The notes under the pieces are model-generated. The model was not told the origin of the DNA and searched no databases. It was given only the letters and a program-made list of their open reading frames with translations. The translations under genes and the position numbers were made by a program. From Lotus japonicus (Eukaryota > Streptophyta > Magnoliopsida > Fabales > Fabaceae), in assembly GCF_012489685.1 (NCBI RefSeq), contig NC_080043.1, positions 4,962,501 to 5,026,500 on the forward strand: a DNA stretch of 64,000 nucleotides. Reading direction: 5' to 3'. Positions 1 to 11,100 of this stretch are shown piece by piece. The stretch's first letter is position 1. Every line of letters begins with the position of its first letter.

Positions 1-1
1 T

Positions 2-3000
2 CTTTTCTTTTGGGAGCGGTCCACCAATAGCTTTCATGTCCCCTTTGGGATGCTTTCTCCCACTCTTCTCGATGTTGCTGCAATTACTGGCCTCTGGGTG
101 GTGGGTGATGATTACCATTCTTCTGTTGCTCCCACCAATCCTATTGCCATTCCAACAGATAACATTGCTTTCAGTAAGTTTATTAAAGATCACTATGTCG
201 AGAATGGTGAAGTCTCTGATGCTGAGCATGTCGCGTTTCTACTGTATTGGCTTTCTGCTTATGTGTTCTGCACCAAGTCTTTGAGGATTCCGGCTAAACT
301 CCTTCCTTTAGCCAATCTGTTACACGAGGGTCGAATTATCGCCATGGCCAGGCTCGTGCTCGGTAATCTCTACCAAATGATCAATGAAGCGATAGCTGAC
401 ATTCGAGATCCTAAGGTTGCGTCTTTGAATGCAGCTGGTCCTTTCTGGCTTCTTCAGCTCTGGATGAATGCGGTTTTCGAGCCATCTCTTCCAGCCAAGA
501 ACCCTCCTCCTACGGTGTCTAACACAAGGATCGATGCTTTCAGGCTTGAGGCTCTCACCCCTCCTTATGATGCTTCCACGTTCGAGTTTGACTTCAAGAA
601 GTATTTTACCCTGTTTTTCGAGCTGAAGCGTTTCCGCTCGAGCTTTGCACCGTACCACAAACCTTCTTATGGCCCTCGGTGGCTAAGGAACTCTTACCCC
701 AATCTTCCTGGCTCAGAGAACCTCTCTCAGCATCAAGTCGAGCTTTGGCAGACTATATTGTCTCCCAGGGTGTTAACCATCAACTTTGCCAGTAATGATT
801 TTACTCTTTGCGGTTACAATCCTCAGCTTGTGTCTCGACAGTTTGGGCTGAGTCAAGATTTGCCCAATACCTTGTTCGACAAATCCCTCATCCTCTATCC
901 TGGTACCATCACCAAACGTAGTGTTTTCGACACTACCATTAGTTACTATAACGAGGAGGAGCTACTTGGTCTTAGTCCTTTCAGTTTCACTCCATCCTTT
1001 TACGTCACCCAGGCGTTCAAGGCTTGGTGGTCTGCTTATTGGCATGATATTTCGACGCCAATTGAGGATTGCTTCCAGCGCATAACAAACATTTTTCTTT
1101 TGCAGAGGCAGGCCCCAAAGAAAACTAAAGGTATGCATACATCTGAGATCAACGCTTTTCAACAATTCTTCGGTGTAGTATACTTTCCGGGTCCTCGACT
1201 TCAGGAAACGGTTGCCAAAGCAGCCCAAGTTCTCAGGCGAATGTGGGAAGCTAAAGCCAAGAAAACTCGATTGAGCCTTCCTTCTGATGAGGATGGTCTT
1301 TCTTTTATTATTCGAAAAACCGGCTTTAGGTTCCCACCACTGCCTACTTGTAAGTATGCTTTGGCTTTTCCGGTAGTGCTTCCTAAGTGGGTTGATCATG
1401 TAAGTATCAAAAACTTTTACCACGGTGCACTGCCCCCTCGGAAGCGGGTGACCTGGACCAAGCGTTACCTGTGGAATTATCCTCTCCATGTGCCGGTTGA
1501 AATCTTCAACCACATATCGATAAGAACGCTTATTGGTCAAGGTAATTATTTCGACCTGGTATCTCTGCGATATTTATAGCTTAATCTTCCTTTGTTTTCC
1601 TTTTGTAGCTGAACCAATTCCTCGACCGACCCCTCATGCTTCTCCTCGGGTGGCTTCTGCGATTGTTGAAGTGGAGGATGATGATGATGATGATGACGTT
1701 GCCTTGGCTGATAAGCTCAAGATTCCTAAGGTAATACTGAACCTTGTGAAACTTTGACCTTTGCTTGACGTGTATATCTTTGTGATCATTTGCTTTTGTT
1801 TCAGAGTCGAAAACGGGGGGCCACCCCTACTACTTCTGCGAGCCAAAAGAGGGCTAAAGGTGCTGGTGAACCTTCTGCGGGCAATCCCTCCCCTGCTAAA
1901 TCAGCCAGTCAACGTGAGGAAGTGCAGCAAGGTGGTGAACAAGGTGTTGATGAGCAGGCTTCTAATCCTCTGCTTCAAGGTACTACACCGATTCCTGTCG
2001 AGATGGCTCAAGCCAAGAAGACCTCCGGGAAAAGGTCTAGTCGCAAATCTGGTAGCTCCTCTTCCCACCATTCTAAAAGTTCAACCAGTTCCAGCCCCCT
2101 CAAAGCATCTGGCCCTAAGGTAAATTATTAGCTCTTACCTTGTCTCAATTCGCTTTCTTTTCTTCTTTCTCAATCATTTTCACTTTTGTTCTTCAGAGGG
2201 TTGGCATGTCTAAAATGGATGTACCTCGAGCCACGTGGTTTTCTTCTAAACCCCCACCAGTTGTCCTGTCTAGCTCTCCGAGCAGTTTAGAGTCCTCTAA
2301 TTCGAGTTTAAACTCTACTGAATCAGACCCCGTGTGGGACAAGCTAACGTTCTATTTTAACTCGAAACCAATTGCTTGGCAGCATCCTGGTTGTGAACCC
2401 TATTATACCAAAGAATGTCGAGATAACCTTTCTAATTTTCCTCCGCAGGATATGTAGAACATGCCTTCCCCTGCTCGCGAAGAAAATGTACCACATGATG
2501 AGGTGCAGGGTAGTGAAGGTCAAGAACCTCCAATCATTCAGCCTGATCAAGTGATTGGTGTGATGCCCCCTCTTAAGGCTGATGTTCTGGTCTCGACTCA
2601 TTCTGAACCTTCTTCTCGACAACTTCCAACTTCTCCTCAACAACCTCAACCTGGTGCCCGGATCGCTTTGTCTTCTCCTCACGCTAAGGGAGGCTCAGCT
2701 TCTTCTAAGACGGCTGCCTCCTCCCATACTTCTGGCGAGAGGCTCAGTGCTCTTTTAGTCGAAGACCCTCTTTCCATCTTTCAGAGCTTCTTCGATGGTA
2801 CTCTAGATCTCGAGTCTCCACCACGCCAAGCTGAAACTATTGAGACTGCTCAGTCTGGTGGAGTAGCCGACGATAGCCAGATTGAAGAAGCTTTTGTAAA
2901 GTTAAAAGGGCTGGTTTTCGATGCGGGCTTCATCAGCGGGGCTCGAGCTAACTCTCGACTAGGCCAGGAGGTTAAAGAGCTGCTTGCCTTCCTATTGAGC

Positions 3001-3465
3001 CAACGACTTGACCAAACTCGAGCAGATGCTCTCGTCGAGCTTTAGACTCTCCTGGTCGATATCTTGGCCACGCTTGACAAGGCTATTGCGGTGGAGCAAC
3101 TCATTGAGGCTAAGCAGGCACAAGTGACTTCCAACACCAATGGGCTCCTGCCTTCAAAGGATGAAATTCTGAAGCTGACTGCAAGGAAAGCTCTTATAGC
3201 AGATGAGTTGTCAAGCGTCGATGCTCGACTGGATGAGCTTCAAAGGGAGGTGGCAAGGCTAGAGAAACAGAAGGCGACGTTGATTGATGAAGGTCCAACT
3301 GTTAATTCTCGGCTGAATACTCTTGCTGCTGAGTGTACAAATGTGATGTTATCGACAACTCAACTTTCTAAAGAGGTTGCAGCGGAGCGGCGCGTAAAGC
3401 AAAGCTTGGATTCTAGGATTGCTGCTGCTGGGGTTCAGCTTGAAGCCTTCAAGTCGAGAATTTAG
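2..3465 (+). pseudogene. Antisense plant-mobile-domain gene of the Tat element, spliced, broken by two stops
   Basis: Plus-strand gene lying antisense to the retrotransposon and cut by the left edge; the frame is open from base 2. Proposed exons are 2-1541, 1609-1730, 1805-2119 and 2197-3465. All three introns are short (67-77 nt) with GT-AG ends and the phases join without frame loss. Exon 1 encodes a plant mobile domain (PMD): the first visible residues include a W-E-R-S-T-N-S-F stretch and a L-x-DVAAITGL motif. Exons 2-3 encode an Asp run and a Ser/Lys-rich linker; exon 4 ends in a coiled-coil-like region. Two in-frame TAG codons (2455-2457, 3043-3045) interrupt exon 4, while the same frame stays open before, between and after them. 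Both could be CAG-to-TAG changes. The role of PMD proteins in transposons is not established. A host gene is less likely because it lies between pol and the 3' LTR. Confidence 0.72.
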
Positions 3466-3979
3466 GCTTCATAATTGTTGTTTTATTGTAATGGCCATGG
3501 ATCTATTGTGGCCTTTGTTGCCAACTTTGTAACAATCATTCCTGTAACTTTGCTTGATTTCTGATTAATGAATGAATTTGTATTGGCAATGCTCAACATG
3601 CTTTGTTTCTCGATTTGCATCTTATTGTCGATTTAGTTTTCGTTACATTACTTCCTGCATTGAATTGCTAAGTCTCACCATTTAACTTGGTGCTTAATCT
3701 AACCTTTCAACTTCCACGTTTCTTGGAAAACCACGATAATTTATAACGCTTTTATCACGTTCTTGTTCAACGACTCAAGAACTTCCTCCACTTGTGGTAG
3801 TGGTTGACGTGGCTTGCCGTGTTTGGCTGACGCTTTGGTAACTGCATGTTTGCATTAATACGTCTGTTTGTTACTTCCCCATTATAACTGGTGCCGTTTT
3901 TTACTCGTCTTCCAACAACAACTCTTTTCTTTCCATTCTCATCGTCTTCCTGCGATTCAAAGACCTTTCATTCTTTACC

Positions 3980-4453
3980 ATGGATAGCAGACTTATCCTT
4001 CGTCGTATCAGGGACTTGGCTTTCCAGGAGAACCTTTTCCAGAACCTGTATGACTCCTCTGCTGGCCTTGATGAGCTTCTAGGGCTCATTGATCAACTGC
4101 TTCATAGGCCAATCATCGCGCGCGTTAGAATTCCCCTTCAGGAGTTCCAGGGGTTTCTCTTGGAGGTCAAACCTTTGTTTGAAGAGTTCCGGGAGCTTTC
4201 AGTAATGGTGTTCTTTCAAGAACACCAAATCGATGAGTGGAGGGAGAAATTCGATTTTCTCCAAGCCTCTTTGGATCAACAAGATCCCGAAGGTCTCGTT
4301 CGATTAGCTGTCGAGATATCTACAGCCTCCCTTGAAGACCTGATTGCTCGTCAAAAGAAGGCTCGGCTTGAGGACCAAATGGTGGCGCTGGTGAATCGAA
4401 TTGCACCCATGCAAGCTAGATATAACGGATACAGAGCTATTTTTCCTTTTTAG
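3980..4453 (+). CDS. Second antisense ORF in the Tat element, 157 aa, unknown function
   Basis: Open frame of 157 codons on the plus strand, between the PMD gene and the convergent end of pol (82 nt separate the two stop codons). The ATG sits in a good context (ACCATGG), and a weak TATA-like sequence (attataac) lies about 100 nt upstream. The protein is rich in Leu, Glu, Gln and Arg, is probably helical, and has no motif that I recognise. Its 3' flank (about 4490-4550) resembles the 3' flank of the PMD gene (about 3540-3625): both carry CCTGTAA, AATGAATG and TTGGCAAT in the same order. This suggests the two units share a duplicated 3' end. It could be a real element-encoded protein or a decayed exon. 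Confidence 0.5.
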   Translation: MDSRLILRRIRDLAFQENLFQNLYDSSAGLDELLGLIDQLLHRPIIARVRIPLQEFQGFLLEVKPLFEEFRELSVMVFFQEHQIDEWREKFDFLQASLDQQDPEGLVRLAVEISTASLEDLIARQKKARLEDQMVALVNRIAPMQARYNGYRAIFPF

Positions 4454-4534
4454 GTTTCTAGTTTTATTTGTATTTTGCCATGCCTGTAATCTTTCCGATC
4501 AATGAATGTGATTTGGCAATTTAACGCTTATGTT

Positions 4535-7500
4535 TCATTCGATTTTAAGCTCGTGCAACATTGGCTTATATGCTTTTAAATACTTGCCATTTATCGTAAC
4601 ACATTGACGCTGGTTACTCAATTCCTTAATTACATAAGCATTATTGGGTAACGCTTTCTCGACTGTAAATGGCCCTTCCCAATTGGGGGTCCATTTCCCA
4701 TAAGCTCTATCCTTTTTATCTATTGGGAGAATAACTTTCCACACGTAATCACCTGTAATAAAAGATCGACCTTTAACCTTTTTATTGTATGCTTTAGCTA
4801 TGCGATCCTTCTGCCTTGTCAAAACGTCCAGTGCCAAGAGCCTCTCTTCGTCGAGGTTGACCATTTCGTCTAGCATCATATTCCAGTAAACTTCACTTGG
4901 GATTTCCTCTTGTCTTTGAATTCGACATGATTGCAAATATACTTCTGCGGGCAGCACGGCTTCTTGGCCATAGGCCAGTCGAAAAGGCGTTGTTCCGGTC
5001 GCTTCTCTTGGAGAATTCCTGTAAGCCCACAAGACTTGGCTTAAAGACTCATGCCAACTTTTTGGTTTTCGACCCACGTGCTTTTTGATTAAGCTTATTA
5101 GAGTTTTATTGGCCGCCTCTACTTGACCGTTTGCCTGAGCGTAGTAAGGGGTCGAGGTTAAGAGTTTAATCCCCCAGGATTCTGCAAAAGCTGCCACTTT
5201 GCGTCCCACAAATATTGTGCCTTGGTCCGTTGTAATTGACTCTGGTAATCCAAATCGATACACGATATGGTTTTGTATAAACTCGATTACCGTTTCCTGT
5301 GTTACGTTCTGTAGTGGAATGGCTTCGACCCATTTAGTGAAATAATCGACTGCCACAATGATATATTTGTGTTGCCTTGATGAGGCTGGGTGAATTTCGC
5401 CAATTAGGTCTATTGCCCATCCTCTAAAAGGCCATGGCTTGATAATAGAGTGCAATTCGCTAGCTGGCACATGCTGGATTCCTGAGTGTTTCTGGCAATC
5501 TTGACAACCTTTTGCGTACTCAATGCAATCTTTCATGATAGTTGGCCAATACAAGCCTTGCCTAAATAGAATCCATTTCATTTTGGCCCCTGCTTGGTGA
5601 GCACCACATAGGCCATCGTGAGCAGCTGATACTGCTATGAATGCGTCGTCTTCGCTTAAGCATTTCAACAATGTGCCGTCAACGTTCTTTTTGAACAACT
5701 CGTTGCCTAAAATAGTGTAGCTTTGGGACCTATACTTGACTTTTCTATCAGTTGACCCTACTGGGTTCTGCAGGTACTCGACAATTGGCTTTCTCCAATC
5801 GTTAGGAGTTAGATTATCAATAACCATAATGTCGAGATCTGAAGGACACAGCTTTTCTTTGATCTTAATTAACTCTGTTAACTTTAGCCTATCTATCTTA
5901 TACCCAGAAGCAATCTGCGCCAATTCATTGGCTTCTTGGTTCTCTATTCTAGGAACATGACCTATTCCAACTTCGTTGAATTTAGCCAACAAATTGTTTG
6001 CTTTTACATAATATTTGGCTAGATGCTCACTAACGCACTTGTATTCTTTGGTGAGTTGCTTTACCACCAGCTCAGAATCTCCTTTTACGACAACGTTCTT
6101 TGCCCCCAGAGCTAGCAAGATCTCGAGGCCCGATATCAATGCCTCATACTCGACTTCATTGTTCGAGCAATTGCCCTCGATCCTAAATTTGAACTTAGTG
6201 GGGGTGCCTTGCGGGGACATAATGAACATCCCGATTCCAGTTCCATTTTTATGGCTGGAACCGTCGAAATATAATTTCCAAGGTTGTATGTCTACGTAAG
6301 TTACGATTTCTTTAGGCACAGTATGATCTGCTAAGAAGTCAGCAACCGCTTGCCCCTTAATTGCTTTTAATGGGGCATAAGTTAATGAATATTCGGTTAG
6401 GGCCAAAGCCCATTTACCAATTCGACTATGCAAGATTGGTTTGGATAACATGTGCTTTATTATATCATAATGAGAAAAAACCATTACATCGATTGGCTTT
6501 ATATAATATTTCAACTTTACACAAGAGAAGTACAGGCATAGACACAATTTCTCGATCATGGTGTATCGAGTTTCTGCGCCTTTTAACACCCTACTCAAGT
6601 AAAATATGGCTCTTTCGTTGCCATCTTCATCCTCCTGAGCCAGCATACTCCCAATGGTTTCGTCTGTGGCGGAAATATACAGCTTCATTGGCCTCCCCTT
6701 GGTGGGTGGCACCATTACAGGCGGATTGGACAAGTACCTTTTGAGTTCATCAAACGCCTTTTGGTGCTCTGCTTCCCAACGGAACACATCTTCCTTTTTT
6801 AGTCGAAGAAGCGGGGAAAATGACTTGGTCTTTTCACTAAGGTTGGTAATGAATCTCCTTAGGAAGTTAATCTTCCCCAATAACGATTGTAGCTGCTTCT
6901 TGCTGGTTGGTGGACTTGTGTCGAGAATGGTTTTAGCTTTATTTTTGTTGATCTCGATGCCCTTTTTGTGCACCACAAAGCCCAAAAAATCACCTGCAAT
7001 AACACCAAAGGCACATTTAAGGGGGTTCATCTTTAAGCCATATTTCCTCATCCTCTCAAAGGATTTCCTTAGATGGGATAAATGGTCATCCCTTGATTGG
7101 GACTTTACCACAATATCATCAATGTAAACCTGCATGAAAGTTTCAATAAAATCGTGAAAAATGGTATTCATTACCCTTTGGTAGGTCGCGCCAGCGTTTT
7201 TCAATCCAAATGGCATGACCACCCACTCGTATGTCCCTAAGGCACCAGGACATCGAAAATCTGTTTTCGACACATCCTCTTCTGCTATGAAGATTTGGTT
7301 GTAGCCTGAGTAACCATCCAACAAGCTTAAGTATTCATGACCAGCAGCTGAATCCACCATCATTTCAGCAATAGGCATGTGATACTCGTCTTTTGGGGTG
7401 GCAGCGTTAAGATCTCGAAAATCAATGCAAACTCTCATCTTTCCGTTCTTCTTGATCACTGGAACCACGTTGGCTAACCAGTCCACATATCGAGCCGTTC

Positions 7501-8197
7501 TGATAAATTTACACCTAAGGAGTCTTTCGATTTCTTCCTTGATTTTCACCAACACATCTGGATGGAACCTCCTGGGTAATTGCTTGACTGGTTTCTTGTC
7601 TTCTTTGATGGGTAACTTCAATTCCACCAATTCTCGACTAAGGCCGGGCATTTCATCGTAATCCCAAGCGAAACAGTCTTTGAATTCCTTGAGTAATTTC
7701 ACCATCCTGTCCTTTAACTCTGGGTCAATAAGAGCACTGATGTATGTTGGCCTCTTTTCTAAGCCATCACCCAAGTCCACTTCCTCCAAAGGGTCTTGTG
7801 CTTCCATTTTCTTGGAAACGTCGACCATTGGCTTCTCGAAACCTAATGGACCGTCATCATAGATGCAATCTAGCCTCAAATTGCAAAGGTCCTCAAATTC
7901 GCATTCATCGACACCCTGTTCGTTTTCTTCTATGCACGTGTTATCCTTATTTGTCGTTGCCTCCTCCTGAGATGTCATTTCGACAGGCAGAATTGAGGCA
8001 TTGGCTTCGTCAGTAGCCATTTCTTTGGCTATTCTTGCGGCCTCTAAGGCCGTCCTTATTCTGTTTTCGGCTGCGTAAGCCGAGATTCGAGCTAGGCTCG
8101 CATTAATCATCTTTAACATCATTTTGCCACTCAGTAGTGGCATCCTTTTCTTCATCGCTGTGCCACCCACCCATGGCATCAGGTTTGCAAGCTTCAT
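4535..8197 (-). CDS. pol: Pol polyprotein (RT, RNase H, second RNase H, integrase) of the Tat element
   Basis: Uninterrupted 1220-codon frame. Reverse transcriptase includes the catalytic YIDDIVV at about residue 358. It is followed by the ordinary, degenerate-looking RNase H and then a second RNase H starting near YFDGSS (about 645) with NNEVEYEAL and GDSELVV, the Tat-type duplicate. Integrase follows: the zinc region with HDGLCGAH and C-x2-C (about 857-900), then the core with acidic residues in AIDLIGE (about 926), TTDQGT and GQVEAANK (about 1025). The first 95 nt overlap the gag-protease frame in a different register, so expression needs a shift or the junction has suffered an indel. No stop interrupts the catalytic domains. 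Function: copying element RNA into DNA and integrating it. Confidence 0.93.
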   Translation of the reverse strand: MKLANLMPWVGGTAMKKRMPLLSGKMMLKMINASLARISAYAAENRIRTALEAARIAKEMATDEANASILPVEMTSQEEATTNKDNTCIEENEQGVDECEFEDLCNLRLDCIYDDGPLGFEKPMVDVSKKMEAQDPLEEVDLGDGLEKRPTYISALIDPELKDRMVKLLKEFKDCFAWDYDEMPGLSRELVELKLPIKEDKKPVKQLPRRFHPDVLVKIKEEIERLLRCKFIRTARYVDWLANVVPVIKKNGKMRVCIDFRDLNAATPKDEYHMPIAEMMVDSAAGHEYLSLLDGYSGYNQIFIAEEDVSKTDFRCPGALGTYEWVVMPFGLKNAGATYQRVMNTIFHDFIETFMQVYIDDIVVKSQSRDDHLSHLRKSFERMRKYGLKMNPLKCAFGVIAGDFLGFVVHKKGIEINKNKAKTILDTSPPTSKKQLQSLLGKINFLRRFITNLSEKTKSFSPLLRLKKEDVFRWEAEHQKAFDELKRYLSNPPVMVPPTKGRPMKLYISATDETIGSMLAQEDEDGNERAIFYLSRVLKGAETRYTMIEKLCLCLYFSCVKLKYYIKPIDVMVFSHYDIIKHMLSKPILHSRIGKWALALTEYSLTYAPLKAIKGQAVADFLADHTVPKEIVTYVDIQPWKLYFDGSSHKNGTGIGMFIMSPQGTPTKFKFRIEGNCSNNEVEYEALISGLEILLALGAKNVVVKGDSELVVKQLTKEYKCVSEHLAKYYVKANNLLAKFNEVGIGHVPRIENQEANELAQIASGYKIDRLKLTELIKIKEKLCPSDLDIMVIDNLTPNDWRKPIVEYLQNPVGSTDRKVKYRSQSYTILGNELFKKNVDGTLLKCLSEDDAFIAVSAAHDGLCGAHQAGAKMKWILFRQGLYWPTIMKDCIEYAKGCQDCQKHSGIQHVPASELHSIIKPWPFRGWAIDLIGEIHPASSRQHKYIIVAVDYFTKWVEAIPLQNVTQETVIEFIQNHIVYRFGLPESITTDQGTIFVGRKVAAFAESWGIKLLTSTPYYAQANGQVEAANKTLISLIKKHVGRKPKSWHESLSQVLWAYRNSPREATGTTPFRLAYGQEAVLPAEVYLQSCRIQRQEEIPSEVYWNMMLDEMVNLDEERLLALDVLTRQKDRIAKAYNKKVKGRSFITGDYVWKVILPIDKKDRAYGKWTPNWEGPFTVEKALPNNAYVIKELSNQRQCVTINGKYLKAYKPMLHELKIE

Positions 8198-11100
8198 TCA
8201 GGTTTAATCCTCTAATGGGATCCAATGTCACTGAATATTCCGAGTAAGGATTGAAATATTGATTAGCCACTGTGTCTAGAGGAGCAATTGTGGCTAAACT
8301 CTTCTCGAAATTCTTTTTGCCGACATAACCTGTCTCCGCTAAGTAGTAGCTTTGATCTGCTTGCACATTCTCGACGACCCCATCTGATTTCCAAATGGAG
8401 ATACGTTGGTGCAAAGTTGAAGGCACTGCTCCCACACCATGAATCCATTCTCTTCCCAGCAGCAAATTGTAGTTGGCCTTTGAAGGGACCACAATGAACA
8501 ATGTGGAACGGGCTACCGTTCCTATGGTTATGTTCAACATAATTGCTCCTAAGGAAGAACCTGTTTTCCCTTCATAATCGGAAAGTACCATGTCGTGAGG
8601 GATTAGGTCTGCTTCAGTTTTGCCCAGCTTCTTGAGCATAAACTTAGGCATCAAATTGATTGTGGCCCCTCCGTCGACAAGGACTTTATTGACTCCTTTT
8701 TCGTCGACTTTGGCCCAAATGAATAGCGGCTTCAAGTGGCTTTTCATCTGCTCCGTTGGCCTCTGGAAAATAGCTCTTTCGTCTTCGACGGATCCTTTTT
8801 GCATCACGTAGTAGCACAAGGGGTTATCATCTGGCTCTTCTTCGTCGTAGTAGTCTTCTTCACTTTCGGTGACCTCTGAGATTCTGTCGAATTCAGCGGG
8901 TAAGATAGACACTATGCAGATGATGTTAAGGTCTTCCCCATCACTGTCATCGAAATCCTCTAACATGTCTTCATCCTCATCTTCGACAACATCTTTGCCC
9001 TTTTCTTTGGCTGGGTTTTCTGGCACGATTGCTCCCTGTTTGATGGCGTAGTCTAGCTGGTTGATAATCGACGCCACACTAGGCTCATTTCGAGGGTTGT
9101 CTTCTGGCTTTATGTCCCATAGTGAACGGAACTTGCCACCTCTTTCTCTTTCAGCTTTTCTCTTCCTCAGGAAACGTCTGAACTGAGTTCTGGTCATTTG
9201 TTCAGGAGCGTAGTAGTTCCCAGAACCATAGGAGTAGCTTCGCGACACGCGGGAATTGTTGATGTAAGAGGATCCCTGGCCCAGGTCGATTTTCTGCCAC
9301 TTGGGGTATGGTTTTGGCCTTGGAGGTGCTAGCTTAAACCATTGATTTTTTGGTAATCCAGCATCAGGGACATAAGTCTTGTCCCTACTTCTTAACTTTT
9401 GGCCTTTATGGCCATCGAGTTCTTGATCTCTTTCAACCCACTCCTCGTGGGGATATTTCAACCTTCTAGACACAAGCATTTTGCTCTGGTAATGCCTCTT
9501 CATCTCAGAATCTTGATAGGCTTTAGCTGCTGACTTGTCGAAAACGGCACTACATCGAGGACAAAGCATGACTTCTTTCTCGCCATCTTTGCTTCGTGAC
9601 AAAAACTCAACAAGAGTTTCTCCTGCCTTGGGGTAAACCTCTTCCAAGCTCACCTCTTTCTCGACCTCTGGCTCTTCGACAGCCATGTTTTCTTCTCTTG
9701 CCTCTCCAAGCGTCAAGCCCAGACTTAGCTTTTCGGAAATGTCGACCATGCCAATGTAGAAAGGCTCTACATAGTTGGCCTCAGCTATCTGCAGTGGATC
9801 AGAGTCGATCTTCATTTGACTTTTGGCTTTTTCATCATACTTGAGCCGTCCTGAATCCAATGCCCCCTGCACAAGATCCCTGAAACGAACACACTGTGAG
9901 GTCCAATGACCAAAAAAGTTGTGATATTTGCAATATTTCTTTCCTTTCCTTTGTTCAGGAGAAGGAAGTTTTTGGTCTTTAGGAACCACAAGCAAACCAT
10001 CAGATACAAGTATATCATAAATTGCATCACATTTGGTCACATCAAAAGTATAAGTTTTCACAGCAGGAATCGTGTTCTTGGGGTTTTCCTCCCCAAGTTT
10101 GTTTTCACGTGGTTTCAACGCTTTACAAACGTAGGGATCACCTGGCTGGAGTTCAGCCAAATTGACGTCATTCAAATCGACATCCGCAGAGACTTCTCGA
10201 TAAACACATGGACTTTGACACACTGGATCAGCGTCTAGGTACGCCACTTTTTCCTTCTTTGGCCACTTAGTAGTCTTGGCCCTTTCCTCAGACTTTTCGG
10301 CCTTTAGTAATTCGATGTGCCTCACTCTATCTGCGAGCAGAGACATATCTCGAATGTACTGAGTATCGATTTTCTTTCTAATAGAATACTCTAACCCACC
10401 GGCGGCTAAGACAACTAACTCGTGTTCAGGGACGTGAGTGAAACATCGAGATTTAAGCATCCTAAACCTGTTTAGATAATCATCAATAGACTCTGCTGGC
10501 TTTCTTTTGACACTGGCCAAATCCTTCAAGCTCACTTTGCACTCTCCCCTAAAGAACTGTTCATGGAAAATTCTTTCCAACTGGGCCCATGTATGGACTG
10601 ACCTAGGAGCGAGGGTGGTGAACCAGGTAAATGCATTCTTAGTTAAAGAACTCGGGAAGTACTTCATTTTTAAATTTTCATTGATGGCCAAGTCCCCTGC
10701 TTCGATTTGGTACCTGGCTATGTGTTCTACAGTGGACTCTCCTGAATCCCCCGAGAACTTAGTGAATTTGGGGACCTTCCAGCCTCGAGGAAGCTCGGAT
10801 TCGAGAACTTCCTCTGTAAAGGCTGACACAAAATGGGGTCTATTCGCAAAACCCACGTTGAAGCCATGTTGATTCAACAATTGTTCCACTACGGCAGCAA
10901 CATTTTGTTGCCCCCCAGCATTCTGGTGTCGAATTCTTTCTAACACACCATCAGCATGTTCTTCCTTGTTCACCATATACACATTTTGCAACGGTGGCTG
11001 CACTGCCTCGTTTCCCCTAAATAAAGGGTTTGCCCCCATATCTTGGTGTTGTGGCACCTGATAGCGCACAGGGGCAGGGTTAGGCAATGGGATTTGGTTA

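Noticed and set aside
962..1540. 192-codon minus-strand frame over the PMD exon
   Set aside because: Lies opposite a coding exon with clear domain similarity; no domain of its own.
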